Source: Anaeramoeba flamelloides (lineage: Eukaryota > Metamonada > Anaeramoebidae). Taken from it: DNA of 64,000 nt. The position numbers were made by a program, and so were the translations under genes. Positions 23,601-34,612 of this stretch are shown here, piece after piece. The notes beneath the pieces were generated by a model. It was not told where the DNA came from and ran no database searches. It saw only the letters and a program-made list of their open reading frames with translations. How positions within the stretch are numbered: position 1 is the stretch's first letter; each line of letters opens with the position of its first letter. Location: contig JANTQA010000023.1 in assembly GCA_027625915.1 (NCBI GenBank), forward strand, positions 8,742,001 through 8,806,000, written 5' to 3'.

Positions 23601-26600
23601 CAAATGTTTTTAAACACGATGAACAAAGCTCTAAAAGAGTGCGAGGAATGAAAAGCAGAATTAAAACTAATGTTAATGTAAACCAAAATCAAAACCAAAA
23701 TCAAAATCAAAACATTAATGTAAGGCAACAAAATGATATAAATACTTCCACACAAAACCAAACATTTCAACAAAATAATACAAACATTCAAACAAATTAT
23801 AGAAATCAAAACATTGAAGAATCTGATGAAGAAGAAAATTTTGATTATGAAAAAAGACTCGTTAGAGATCTCACTGAAAATGCTGGAATTAAGCCTGCAC
23901 CTCCAAAAACAAAAGTAAATGTATTTGTAAAAAAATGCCAAACATTTGATGTTAATATAATTGGCAGATTGTTGGAAGAACAATTAATAAGTGAAACATG
24001 GCAACACACATATGTAATTTCTTTCAATTTTTCATTTTTATTTTTTATCGGTTTATTGATTTATTTTTTTACTTGCCAAAGCCGTTTTAAAAAAGTGTGA
24101 ACCAAAATAGTTTTTAATAAAGATGAAAATAATCCTTATAAGTTTTTCAACAGTTTTATTGATACTTTTAAAAACTTTTTGGTCACACTTTTTCAAAATT
24201 ACTCTTTTAACTTTTTAGAATCTATTCATTGATCAAAATTTTTTTTGTATAACAGATTTGAAATTTTTTTAAGGAGAAAGGAACCTCGTTTGACAAAGTA
24301 GCTTTAATGGTTATATATATATATACAATCATTAAGCCATTGTATCAAGTATGGCACTTTTTTATTTCCTGCTTGCACTACTATTTTTAAAACTCTCTAC
24401 TTGCCAAAAAAAAAAAAGGTATTTTTTGGGGGAAATTAATCAAGTAAATTAAGAAATGAACACTAGCTAAATTAAACTTTGAAAGATTATTTTTTATCTA
24501 TAAAAAATAATTCTTTGAAAATCAGTGTTTTTTTATAATAGAATTGAAACAAATGAAAAAATGGAAAAAAAAATAAAGATGATAAATACTGATAAAATCA
24601 AAAAATATTCAAAATTTTTTTTAGTGAAATTTCATTTTGTGAATTTTTTTAACTTGGCTTGTATAAAGGAGAAGAAAGAATTGTATTTGTAAAAAATCAA
24701 AGAAACGATAAAAAAAAGTTGATTTTCAAAATCTTTTTTGAAATGAAATGCTATGAAAGCAGAGTTTTTGAAAATTAAAAACAATTAAAATTAAGCAAAA
24801 ATTTCATAATCATTTTTTTTAAATTTATTGATATTAAAGCGATACTAGAGTTTCATAATCTACCATTAGTTTTTTTTATATTTTTTTATTTTAATAATTG
24901 AGTAAATTCTTAATTTTTTTTTACTTAAGGAAGTAAGTACATTTTTCAAATTTTGAGTGCCAACATTTATGTGAAACTGGATTCTTCAAATCATTTCTTT
25001 TACCAAATATATCAATGTTTTAATAAATATGAGAGTATCAGATATATTAGTATAATATATTTTCATACCAACTTAAAAAATGGAATTCAAAAAAATGAAA
25101 AAGATTGAGCTTGAAAAAATAAATAAAAATCATTTATTTCTTGATCTTATCTGAAATATTTGATACAATTACTTCTTGTTAATTTGGTTTTATTTTTAAT
25201 TATTCATGGAAATACTTTTGTTTTTAAAATTTTTGACAAACAAATTACTTTTTATTTCTAAAGAAATTTCCAAAATGAATTTAAGAATCCTATTTTCATT
25301 TTATTCATCTAATTCTTGATTGGGTTCAGAAAATAGGATAATTTTTAAATTCCTCTTCAGAAATAAAGATTTATTGGACGAATTAGTTTGATTTGATAAT
25401 TATTTCTTTTCCATTTAAAATGAGAACCAAAAATAATTCTGAATTCTGATTGAAATTTTTTCTAAATTTTTCTTTTATTTTGGGTTGAATCTTTTTGTAA
25501 CTGTTTTTGGATTCCAAGAATTCAATACCTTTCTTTTAATTTTTGAAATAGTATTCTTTATTTTGGTTTTGTTTGATAAAAATATTTGAAAAAAGGGATT
25601 TTGAAAGCAAATTTGTAAAAAAATGATTTTGTAAAATAATGATAAATAGTAATGGATTGAGACATACGAGGTTATAAATTGTTTGGGTTCATATAAATTA
25701 AGAAGATAAAGAAAACCAATCTTTGAAAATAGACTTTGGTCGTTTTTTTTTTTATTTTTGATTTCAACAAATTTTTTTTCGAAAGGTGATCTTTCGTGTT
25801 TGGTCTTCTAAAAGAAAATATTTGTTTCAAATACAGACCTTTTCGGGTCTATTTTTTTTTTTGGTTTACTCTTTGATTAGTTTCGCTCATTGGTAAGCAC
25901 ACATTTCTAGATCCAAAACCAAATTGAAAAAAACCAAAAATTTAATTAAAAAAATTGTTCAAAAAATTGAAAAATTCAAGATTCAACTCTGAATTACTTT
26001 GTGTTCGTTTTATTTTCACAAATAGAGTAGTCGATGATGTTTTGGTCCAAAGTTTCAATATTCTGGTGGCACTCAAAAAATATTTTTCAGTTAGGTTTTC
26101 ACAATTAAAATTTTTCAAAATGGTAAAATGTACTTACTTCCTTAATTCTTTTAGATTCAAAAAATTTTAATATCTAGTTTTCTTGAGTTTTTTTTGTTTT
26201 ATTCTCAAATCTATAGATTTTCTGAATAACCTTCTAACTTAAGAAAAATTCACAATGATTTTATCTTATTATTTTTGTTCATAAATTTTTAATGATTTTA
26301 TATTCAAAATAATATGAAAAACCAATTTTTTAAAATCAATTTTGAAATAGTTTTTTAAAATTTAGACTAATTGATTTAATATTTGAAAAATGATAATTAT
26401 TTTTGAAATACTTTAGATATTCAGCTAATTTTTAGAAGAAAAAAATTAGAGTTCATCCCCGAGTCCAATAAGATAAAGAAGAACTAAATTAAATAATAAA
26501 TTTCATTTTTAATCGACTTGTAGTTAGATCTTTTATTTTTTTGAAATTGTAATACAAATTCAATATACCCTTATTTTTTTATTCTTTTTTATTATTATTT

Positions 26601-27063
26601 GATTCCTTAATAATGAGAATTACTAATCTCACAATCAAAAAGTTTTGAAAAAATAATTTCAAAAAATATTTATTTTTTTGTTATTTTTTTATTCAATACA
26701 AATAAAGAGGTGTAATATTAGACTTAAATGAATTTGATTGTTATTTCTAAATGAATAAAAAAATGAGATATATCATTCAGGAAACTATTGACACATTTTA
26801 GAAAAAATTACTTTCCCCACAATTTTAAAAATATCATCTATCATCAACTATATAATACCCTATTTAACCTGTTGACTAATCAGTACAAATAAAAAAAGAA
26901 ACTTGGAAAAAATTATTTTATTTTCATTTTTTGTTTCAACTTTTTACCGTTGTTCTTATTTATAAATAATTTTTATTAGTCGTTGAAATAGTTGATGAGT
27001 GATTATGTTTTTTAAATTGTGGGGAAAGTAATATTTTACAAAATACAACAATCCTGTTCTGAA

Positions 27064-27094
<31 letters not shown>

Positions 27095-29041
27095 ATAATA
27101 GCAAAATCAAATTCAGATTTTCAATATAAATTCAAACATAAACTAAAATTCAAAATTTTCCACACAGTTAAAATAGTCCAAACAACCACAATAATACTAT
27201 TTCATTCAAATTGGAAATAATTTTGATTTTTGAAAAATTTGAAAATCATTTTTTCATCATTTTCTAGTTTTTTGTTTTCATTTCATTTTTTGATTTACGT
27301 AACCATGATTTGGTCGATTGAAAAATTTTTTTGAACGATTGATATTATGTTAAAGTTGGGTTATCAAAAATAGAATATCTCAAATAAAATTAGTTGATAG
27401 TCTCTAATCATTTGATCGATCAATATTCCTAATAGAATTTAAACAAATTTACTAATGAATTTTTTGTTTTGCTATCTCCAAAATTTTTAACATACCTATG
27501 ATTTATTTGCATTGATAATTATTTATTTATTTTTGTGAGTATTGTAATTTATAAACAATTGTTAGCATTTCAATTAGTGAATGGTTCTAATTTGGTATTT
27601 CTTCTTGAATTGATTAAATATTTTTTTTTTTTTTCAAAAATTGAATTTTGGTGGGTTAAACATTTTGTATTGGGGTTTATTTCGATTTTTTTAATTCATT
27701 AATAATCAAAAAAAAATTTTTAATAAAAGCATTATACATCATTTTTTTTATTCTCAGTTATCCTATTAAATACCCAAATTAAATTGGGAAAACATTTATT
27801 TTAATACACAGAAACAATAATAACAAATTAAATAACTTTAATAATTTAATCTTATCTTTTCTAATGAATCTCCAAAATAATTTTTTAAACTCTTTATTTT
27901 ACTTTCTTTTTCTGGAATTTTTTTTTTTTAATTTTTAAAAAAATTATAGAGGTCACTTTGTATTATTGAAGCCTTAATAATCTCAAAATTAGAAGGGTAT
28001 ATTGAATATTTTAAAGAAGAAGAAGCAATTGAATTATTAGAATCGCTTCTAGAAAATAAAAAAACTTTAATTAGAAAAAAAGTTAAAAAAATTTTTAATC
28101 TTTTAAAAATTCAAGTTGATATTAAAATACCTGAACAAAAACCTAAAAAAAAAATCCTTCCACAAAGAGAAGCTTTCCAATCTTCACAAACACAGAAACA
28201 AACACAGACACAGACACAAACACAAAAACAAACACAAAATGAAAATAAGAATAATTTATTCTTTGGAATTTCTATTAATGAGGATAAAAAAACAAACAAT
28301 GATAATACCAATACCAATAATAATACCCAACAACAAGAAAATAATAAGAACAGTAATTTTTTTGGAGACATGGTTAGTAATAATAACAATACACAACCAA
28401 TCCAAGTAAACCATACTGAAAATCTTATTGGAACACCAATTAATCAAACGACAAAAAATTCAGATCAAAACCAAAATCAAAACCAAAATCTTAATAATAG
28501 TACTGATCAATTCGATCCTTTACAAGGTTTATGGAAAAACAATAACAATAACAACAACAGTGGCAGCAATAATAATAATAATCCTAATATGAATCTTAAT
28601 GGTCTTTATAATAATACCCAAAACAATAATCAAGGAACCAATATGATGCAACAAATGATGAGAAATATGATCTCTCAACAAAATCAAAATACTAATATAT
28701 ATAACCCACAAATGATGATGATGATGCAACAATTTATGCAAAATATGATGACAAAAGAAAACGGGATTGGAATGCGTCACAGGTCTGGATCTGGTAGGAG
28801 AATGGGAAGAGGCATGAGTAGAGGCATGAGTAGAGGCATGGGAAGAGGCATGGGAAGAGGCATGGGAAGAGGAATGGGAAGAGGAATGGGAAGAGGAAAT
28901 GGTAGAGGTATGGGAAGTAAAACTACACAAAACACACAAAATAATTCAAACTTTAAATTTTTATCCAACAATAACCAACAACAAGTAAAACAAGAAAAAA
29001 AAGATCCTTTTGATTTTGTTAATAAGGAATTTAAATTTTAA
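14607..29041 (+). CDS. Tepsin/MTV1-like ENTH-VHS protein, AP-4 accessory factor
   Basis: Six exons: 14607-14685, 14822-15007, 15126-15193, 20921-21137, 23559-24013, 27950-29041 (698 aa; all phases match). Tepsin binds the AP-4 adaptor on trans-Golgi vesicles; plant MTV1 acts in vacuolar transport. The ENTH domain (1-about 125) keeps NEISQTTLKGAKYS, VKLKALNTIKFVM, LHYTCPTDPVRGE and RQIAHDVLESLYDDN, close to MTV1 HYKGHPDPLKGD and AHET. An IGFGSG motif lies in the linker. The second, VHS-like domain (about 281-390) runs from EKRLVRDLTENAG through SETWQHTYRSLCIIEALI. The Asn/Gln-rich tail holds LFFGISI (438-444) and NFFGDMV, resembling the tepsin LFxG[ML]x[LV] AP-4 beta motif, and ends DPFDFVNKEFKF, recalling the epsilon-ear motif. 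Residues about 620-659 are MGRG repeats. Introns of 136, 118, 5727, 2421 and 3936 bp carry mobile elements. Confidence 0.9.
16341..17840. mobile_element. 1.5-kb non-coding element with inverted ends
   Basis: Left end TATATCCCTTAGCACCCC; right end GGGGTGCTAAGGGATATA, the exact complement. The arms stay similar inward (AAATAACCTAAAAAC against GCCTAAATTTCATC on the opposite strand). A second left-type end occurs inside at 16668-16712 (GCCCCTTTGCACCCCAAAAT then TTGCCTAAAATGC), suggesting a nested or rearranged copy. The interior is A/T-rich without usable frames. A lone right-end-like fragment (TCTAAGGGATATAATA) lies at about 57268. Flanking TATA/AT sequence prevents a clear target-duplication call. 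Confidence 0.65.
18974..19904. mobile_element. 931-bp TTAA-bounded element, longer relative of the 175-bp MITE
   Basis: Starts GGGACTATCCTCTATTAAA and ends AATTAATAGAGACTAGTCCC, flanked by TTAA on both sides (18970-18973 and 19905-19908). The sub-terminal parts match the MITE at 12557-12731: TTTACCAATTACTTAGATTTG near the left, and AAGGAATCCTTATTTAG then AATTGGTC near the right. The centre contains a small Cys-bearing reading frame. TTAA target choice suggests a piggyBac-like mechanism, but no DDE/D transposase domain is present, so it is non-autonomous. It sits in tepsin intron 3, in which it must be removed by splicing. Confidence 0.75.
19097..19420 (+). CDS. Small Cys-rich frame inside the 931-bp element, possible zinc-finger remnant
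   Basis: An ATG..TGA frame of 107 codons. The second half, from an internal Met, reads KPCCVCGRPTKN, then ENVFFWISMKKRF, then YNICFTQNKRF. The Cys-x2-Cys pair, about 33 residues, then a Cys followed by aromatic and basic residues resembles the order of a THAP finger (C..C, SFHxFP-like, ICxxHF), but the final His is replaced by Gln and spacing is slightly short. The first half is Phe/Lys-rich and probably not meaningful. It may be the DNA-binding end of a lost transposase, or chance. No homologue was identified. Confidence 0.3.
   Translation: MTFIKFSYCFYRNKKIFHFFTFLKVAFFQLFAKIQNIKKNMIKKAKPCCVCGRPTKNSLKNKPENVFFWISMKKRFDSKKIYNICFTQNKRFTFFSCTILFFHESTF
21587..22706 (+). mobile_element. 1.12-kb repeat, copy 1 (tepsin intron 4)
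   Basis: Almost collinear with the reverse complement of 61850-62970. Shared tracts include ATTAGCGCTTTGATCGAAAA, AGGAAATGTTTAAAAACATA, GATAAACAAAAGCAACTCAA, ACTAACACCAAATCTGGAAA-like sequence and CAAAGATCGTTC-type sequence on the opposite strand. Similarity starts at AAAATG(A)TTATTTAACAAA and stops at AATAAACCATAAAAA in both copies, so the ends are well defined. No clear terminal inverted repeat and no convincing protein were seen; the only open frame is Phe/Lys-rich. Low divergence suggests fairly recent activity. Confidence 0.75.
23281..24119. repeat. Short inverted repeats flanking tepsin exon 5
   Basis: ATTAAAAACTATTTTGTCAC followed by ACTTTTTT (about 23283-23312) recurs inverted at 24088-24119 (AAAAAAGTGTGAACCAAAAT then AGTTTTTAATAA). 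Related sequence (TTTTAAAAACTTTTTGGTCA) appears at 24165-24195 and 36350-36380. These are copies of one small dispersed family on either side of the exon. Confidence 0.5.
24950..25330 (+). repeat. Dispersed ~380-bp repeat, copy 1 (tepsin intron 5)
   Basis: Shares with 56470-56835, in the same order: TACCAAATATA, TAGTATAATATATTT, TATTTCTTGATCTT, ATTTGATA(C/T)AATTACTTCTT and TTTATTTCTAAAGAAATT. Diverged by scattered changes and small gaps. Confidence 0.6.
25790..26165 (+). repeat. Dispersed ~330-bp repeat, copy 1 (tepsin intron 5)
   Basis: Collinear with 42225-42540: TCTAGATCCAAAACC, CAAAAAATTGAAAAATT, GACTCAACTCTGA-type block, TTTTCACAAATA, ACAATTAAAATTTTT and TTCTTAC-like end. Same orientation, diverged. 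Confidence 0.65.
27085..27500 (+). repeat. Dispersed ~400-bp repeat, copy 1 (tepsin intron 5)
   Basis: Collinear with 50755-51125: AAATTCAAAATTTT, GATTGA(T/C)ATTATGTTAAAGTTG, CAAATAAAATTAGTTG, GTCTCT, GATCAAT and CTCCAAAATTTTTAA. Same orientation. An AT dinucleotide run (27067-27092) precedes this copy. Confidence 0.65.
28800..28917 (+). repeat. In-frame 12-bp tandem repeats coding MGRG/MSRG
   Basis: About ten units of the type GGCATGGGAAGA inside tepsin exon 6 give an Arg/Gly/Met-rich block. Length changes stay in frame because the unit is 12 bp. RG-rich blocks often bind RNA or are methylated on Arg; a role here is inference. Confidence 0.8.
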
Positions 29042-31379
29042 TTTTAAAAAAAACTTTATTTTTTTAAAAAAAAAAACATTATATGTCTTTTCTTATAATC
29101 TTATATTTTTGATTTCTTAAAGATTCGAGGTTTATAACACTTTTTTAATATTTCCATATTCTTCTTTTATCTGATTTTATTTTCAACAATTTTTTTATTT
29201 TAATTTAATAAAAAATTTATTTTTAAAAATCATTTGTTTTTTTTTGTTTTTCTTTTTGAAACCTGAAAAAATTATTAAGTTTCATCAAAATTTTCTGGTA
29301 AACAGGAGGTAATTTCAGAGAACCACCTTTTCTCATTAATAAAACAATAAATGTTTCAACAACTTCAAGTGGATGACAATTAAATAATAAAACAATCTTG
29401 AATGTAAAATTTTCAGAAATCAAAAATAATTTAAAAGGAATTAAATACTCAAAAAAAAAAACTTAGTTTTTTTTTTCCCATGAAAGATTGAGTACTAAAC
29501 GTTCAACTGTTTTCCATTATGATTTTTTTATTATAAGAAATTAAAAGAAAATTGAAGAAATTTTTTTTTAAATTTCTTAAATTAAAAAAAACAAAAGTTA
29601 GGTTTTTTTTTGTTTAAAGTAGTATAGTAAAATCAATGATTTGATTTAATTCCTTTGATTTCCGGAAAGGTACAGTTCGTTTTTTTTTACTTTAGAAATA
29701 AAAAAAAACTGTTAGCTTTTCTTGAGTTTTCTGTTTATTTCTACCATCAAGGGATTTTACAGATTATACAAAAAATCCAAAGAAAATCTTGGGACGTGAC
29801 AGCACTCTACAACACATCCCAAATCCCTAATTTGAATTAGAGATTTTGTTGGAGTATGTGTATGTGTGTGTGTGGGTCGGGGGTATGAATCTGGCCATTT
29901 TTCCCAACAATCTAATCTACCTCATAAATTGATAGTGGTTTTTTTCCAATTCCTTTCAGGTTCATTTTTTATAATAGTCAGAAAAATTTGTTTCAGTAAA
30001 GATAATTTCTTCAAAGAATAAGTGACTGTATGAAGCACAAGCCCGATTTTTTAATTAAAATTATTCCTTGGTCATAGTGGTAATTTTTGAAACTATCTGA
30101 GAAAATGCTAAACAATCAGAAATAATGTGTTTTGGGAAAAAAGGACCCCTTGTACTGTAAATTGGGATTGGTACCATTAGTCAATACTAGTTCTCAAAAA
30201 AAACTTTGATTCAAAAAAGTAAATTTAACAGTGCATCTATTTTAAAAAGAGATAACAGTTTAGAATTGTTAATTTTTAAAGGGTTTTAATAATGAAAATT
30301 TTAAAAAAATGTTTTCCTAACTTTTGTAAATTCATTGAATTATCAACATGAACAATTATTAAAAACAAATAACTTTTTTAAAAGATTTAAAGAAAATTTT
30401 AATAAAATAAATTAATTTTAGGAAATTTATACAAGTTAAAACTTTTTAAAATTTTAATTTTAAGAATATTAATAAAAAAGATTTTTTAAGTGTAAAAAGA
30501 TCAAGAAAAATATGAAATAAAAATTAAAATTTACTCCTCTGTTAGCAAAAAAGCCTAAATCAGAGTTGAATTTATATTTTTACAATTATTTAAATATTTT
30601 TTTATAAATCTGTTTTTCTCGATAAATATAAATAAATATAAAAAATATTTTTTTCAATTTTGATGTTTCAAAATTATTTTCGTACGCTGAATAATCATTT
30701 TTATTGTTTCAAATATAAATAACATTTATAAATTATATGATTTTCAATAGATTTGTTGAAATGAAATCTTTTGAAAATAGAGTTATATGGATTTAAAAAA
30801 AAAGAAATTTGATGAAAATTTTTTCTATATTTTTTTGAATTTATTAATATTCACTTATGTTTTGAAACTAGAAATGTATCCTTGTGAATACTTCTAATTA
30901 TTTATAGAGTCAATCGAAAAATAATCTGAGATAGTGTGTATTTTTTATATAACTCATTTCTTTTTGGATATCAAACAGGTAAGATCATCTTTTCAAATTA
31001 TCATTTTTGAAATCAAAAATGAAAAGAAAAAAAATCAACACATGTTATATTTATTAAGATTTTTCAACTTTATCTTCTTGATTTGGATAATACCAAACAC
31101 GAATTTTGAAAGTCTCAATTGAATTCCTTTTATTATTATTTAACTAAGCCTTTTTTTACAAATTTGCTTTAACAATTCTTTTTTCAAATATTTTTATCAG
31201 AGAAAGATAAAACAAATAATAATACTCCAAAGTTAAAGGAAATAGATGTCATTATCATAATCAGAACAAAAAATTTAAAAATATTCATGAATTAAAAGTA
31301 ATTAAAAAAATCTGAAATAGGACCCAAAGAAAAAATTCAATTAACCAAAAAAAAAATCACAGGTTCTTCAAAGGCAAAA
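29042..31379. other. Non-coding stretch after the tepsin gene
   Basis: No gene is supported. A minus-strand frame at 29423-29223 containing EVVETFIVLLMRKGG and LKLPPVYQK shares the nucleotide block CTGGT(A)AACAGGAGGTAA with 43655-43680 (GGAAACCAGGAGGTAACTG), so it probably belongs to a dispersed repeat. A GT-rich run near 29853-29885 and a GC-richer patch to 29930 are otherwise unexplained. Confidence 0.5.
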
Positions 31380-31735
31380 AATTGAATTGAAAAAAAAAAG
31401 TTTAAAAGGATTATTAATTTCAAAAAATCCAAATTTAAAAAAAAAAATAATAATTTCTTTTTTTGTTTATTTCCAATTTATTAAATTCCATAAATTTAAA
31501 ACAAATTGTTTTCTTTCAGTATAAAATCAATTAATTTGATTTAAACCAATATGTAGTTATTTAGTAACCCTCTACATATTTATCAAAGTAATTCTGTTAT
31601 GATATTCTTCAAATTCAAATAACTTTCATAGAAAAATAGAAAATAAAATGAAAAAAATGATTCAAGATCTCAAAAGGTACAAAAGTGAAACTTTGAAAGC
31701 AAACACATTTTAATACAAAATTATATTTTAACACT
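31380..31735 (+). repeat. Dispersed ~360-bp repeat, copy 1
   Basis: Collinear with 36800-37160: CAAAAAATCCAAATT, ATTGTTTTCTTT, AATCAATT(A/T)AATT(T/C)GATTTAA, AACTCTCTA/ACCCTCTAC, TATTTGACAAAGTA-like and AGATCTC(A/G)AAA(A/G)GT. Same orientation, diverged. Confidence 0.6.
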
Positions 31736-32020
31736 TTAAATTGGGAATTGAGGACCCACTCTTTCAGACTTTTTTCAAAAAAATGTAAAAATGTTCCATC
31801 ATTGAATTTTTAAGATCTATCCTATATTACATAAGTTGATTGTTTTTTAATTGATATCAAGAAATACCTGAAAAAAAGGCAACTTTGGGGTGTGTGTGAA
31901 TCAAAATATTGTTAAATTATTGAATTATTTCTTGAGATCCTGAAGTACTATTAAATTTCAAATTTAGAGTATTTTGAAATTTGGCCAAACCAAAGTTGTT
32001 ACCCTTAAGGATAAAAAGTA

Positions 32021-32910
32021 AAACGGGAAAAAAAAGTTAAACATAGTTTTTAATTAAAAATATTATTGAAAATGTAAAGTACAGTTGTGTAAATAACCCG
32101 TGTTGACATCCTTTGTCCCATTACTAAAATTTAAATCGTGTTTTTTTTTTTTATTTCAGACTTGTGTATTTCAAGATAGAAGGACTCATATTCTTGGTTC
32201 GGATCAAAATTGACTTTTGAGGTTAGATCTTTGATTAATTAAAATGGCTCAATAATATTAAATGCATTTGTTTCAAAAATTTGGACATATTTACAAAATT
32301 TCTGAGATTCAATGATATTTTTATACAAATTAAAAAAATGAAATTTTGCTTATTTTTTTGTGAAAAACTAACATTTTAATCTTTCAATATCTTCATAATT
32401 CTTTTTTAAAATTTATTTACAGAACTCAAGTTCTTGTTTATATACTCTTATCATCCCATTGATTTGTTTTTTTTATTTCTAGAGTCAGCCAATATTTTTT
32501 GTATGAGTTAAATTTTAGTAATGGGTTAATATAAAAAACACGGTTTATTTACACCGTTGTAAAATCAATAAAATGAAGAAACCAATTAACTTGAAATAAT
32601 AACCCATTATATTATTTTCAATCAAATCAACAACAACAATATAAATCTACTTTCTTATCGAAATTGTTGGGATAGTTTTGGAGATCTCAAAAAATAGACA
32701 ATTTTTTGAAAAAATTTTTAATAATTGATCAATCAAAGAAAAACCCATACAGTAGTATTATTAAAAAAACCTTTATTTATTTTAATACTTCATTTGATAT
32801 TTAGTTATTTATTTATTCTTTTTTTAATTGATCTTACTTTAGGTTTTGGGTTCTCAGGTTCGATTAATGTTCCCAATGAAAAACAGTGTTGCACTTTTTT
32901 TTCCACAAAG
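32021..32910. mobile_element. Element with inverted ends, interrupted by a second element
   Basis: Outer ends are GGGAAAAAAAAGTTAAACAT then AGTTTTTAATT on the left and, on the minus strand, GTGGAAAAAAAAGTGCAACA then CTGTTTTTCATT on the right, the same family as 59664-60736. The interior (CCCATTATATTATTTTCAAT, TTATCGAAATTGTTGGG, AGTAATTGATCAATC-type block) also matches that copy with a large internal deletion. A different element with its own roughly 55-bp inverted ends (GTGTAAATAACCCGTGTT at 32087; complement at 32501-32555; shared CCCATTACTAAAATTTAA) lies inside at about 32087-32555. Confidence 0.65.
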
Positions 32911-33289
32911 GTTATTATAAGTTGGTAGTGCTTTCCAAACCAAATCATTTTTCTTCAAATACAAATATTATCTAGTTTCCAATAAGAGCCTTTGAAAACA
33001 AAACAAGTATTATAAAAATGTTTGGGTTGTGGTTTTTTGTACTCACTTTAAAATAAGAATCTAAACAGAAAAAAATTCAGATTCCTAAAAATTAACAAAT
33101 TTGAGAGTTCTTCTGGATATGAAGAGATAATGGAGCAGAATTTAACAATATTTTGATTCACTCACACCTTAAAATTGCTTTTTTTTTCAAGTATTACTTG
33201 ATATCTGTTACAAATTATTACAAAAGTTTTTTTTCAAGAACGAACAATTTTTTTTTAAAGCAATGAAAATTCTCTTAATAGTCACCTTT

Positions 33290-34275
33290 TGAATATCCTT
33301 ATCCGAAATTTTAATGAGACAAAATATCGTCTAATTGCGGTTTTTAATTCTCAAAATATTTGTTTTATTTAGGATTCATAGTTCAACCAAAATATAGTAA
33401 CAAATAGATAAAAAAGCCACCAAACAAATAAATGGCAATAATAAACGATGGATATTTTCTGTAAAATTTCTTTTTGTTTTCAAAAAAAAAAAGAAAAAAT
33501 CTTCCCATTTATTATTCAAATTATAGTAATAGAACTTTTAGAAACCAATACCATATTTACTTATTGTTTGTCACCCCTTTCAATGATCGGTTTAATGTAA
33601 AAACCTTCAAGAAAAAAAGAAGCACCGTCTTTATTTTGCACCAAGGACAAAACTTTTCTGCAACTGTTTAACCAAATTGGTTGGTTTTCTGCAAAATCTT
33701 CGTTCAAGAAAAGTGGAAAATATTTGATCCTTTCACAGACTCAATAAAAGGTAAAGATTCATAGGTTTTGTTATAAATTGTTACAGAACATCAACAATAA
33801 AGTAAAGGTGTGTTCTGGAAAAAGTGAAGCAAAGGGGTTGCTATTTCCCACTTTTCACAAAAATTGTTTATTCAACTTTTTCAGTCTCTAAAAAAAAGTA
33901 AGGAAAAAAGTATCGAATAACAAAAACACAAAAAACAACTTCTTGAATTTTACAATTCAGAGAATTGTAAGGTTTTAAATAGACATAACCTTCATTGTTT
34001 CTGACAGTATTTAAAATTTTAATGGGAGTTAATGTTTCATCTGCTTTTCTTTTTGCTCAATCCAAGAAATCTTGGTTTTATTTAAGATTCTTAATTTACC
34101 CACCAAATATAGCAACTAATTAATCCAATCAAAAAAAGACAAACCCAATAAGCAGAGATAACAATTTACAATCTATTTCTATCAAAACCCCATTTGTAAA
34201 CAAACAAAAAAAGGAAAGGAGAAGTAAACTTTTTCCCACTTTATTCGAACAAATACCATTATTTTCTTTTGAAAG
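33290..34275 (+). repeat. Two direct copies of a dispersed repeat upstream of the FAD oxidase gene
   Basis: Both copies (about 33300-33540 and 34030-34270) carry GGTTTTTAATTCTC/TTGGTTTTATTTAAG, GATTC(A/T)TA, AACCAAAATATAG/ACCAAATATAG, and further on TTCCCA(T/C)TTTATT. The second copy contains ATCCAAGAAATCTTGGTTTT. It recurs inverted at 35480-35720 and more weakly at 12300-12470. Confidence 0.55.
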
Positions 34276-34412
34276 AGTTTTTTGCCCAGATCTTCAATAA
34301 TAGTTTTAACGAGCTTTCTGCTCGATGATAAAATTACTGGGTTGAAAATTCAAATTTGTAATTTCATTGAAAATCGAATAAAAATTTTATTTTTTCTCAT
34401 ATTTACCCTTAA

Positions 34413-34578
34413 ATGTTTTCCTTGTTAAACCAATCTCCAACTTTTACTTTAACGAACCAAAACCATTTTAGAAACTTTTCTGTAAGGGCTTAAATTCAAA
34501 ATTTTCTTTTCTCTGTCTGTTTGTGAATCCAGATCTTGTATTGGACAAAATACAAAAAATTCTTTCTTTTCTCTTTCT

Positions 34579-34612
<34 letters not shown>

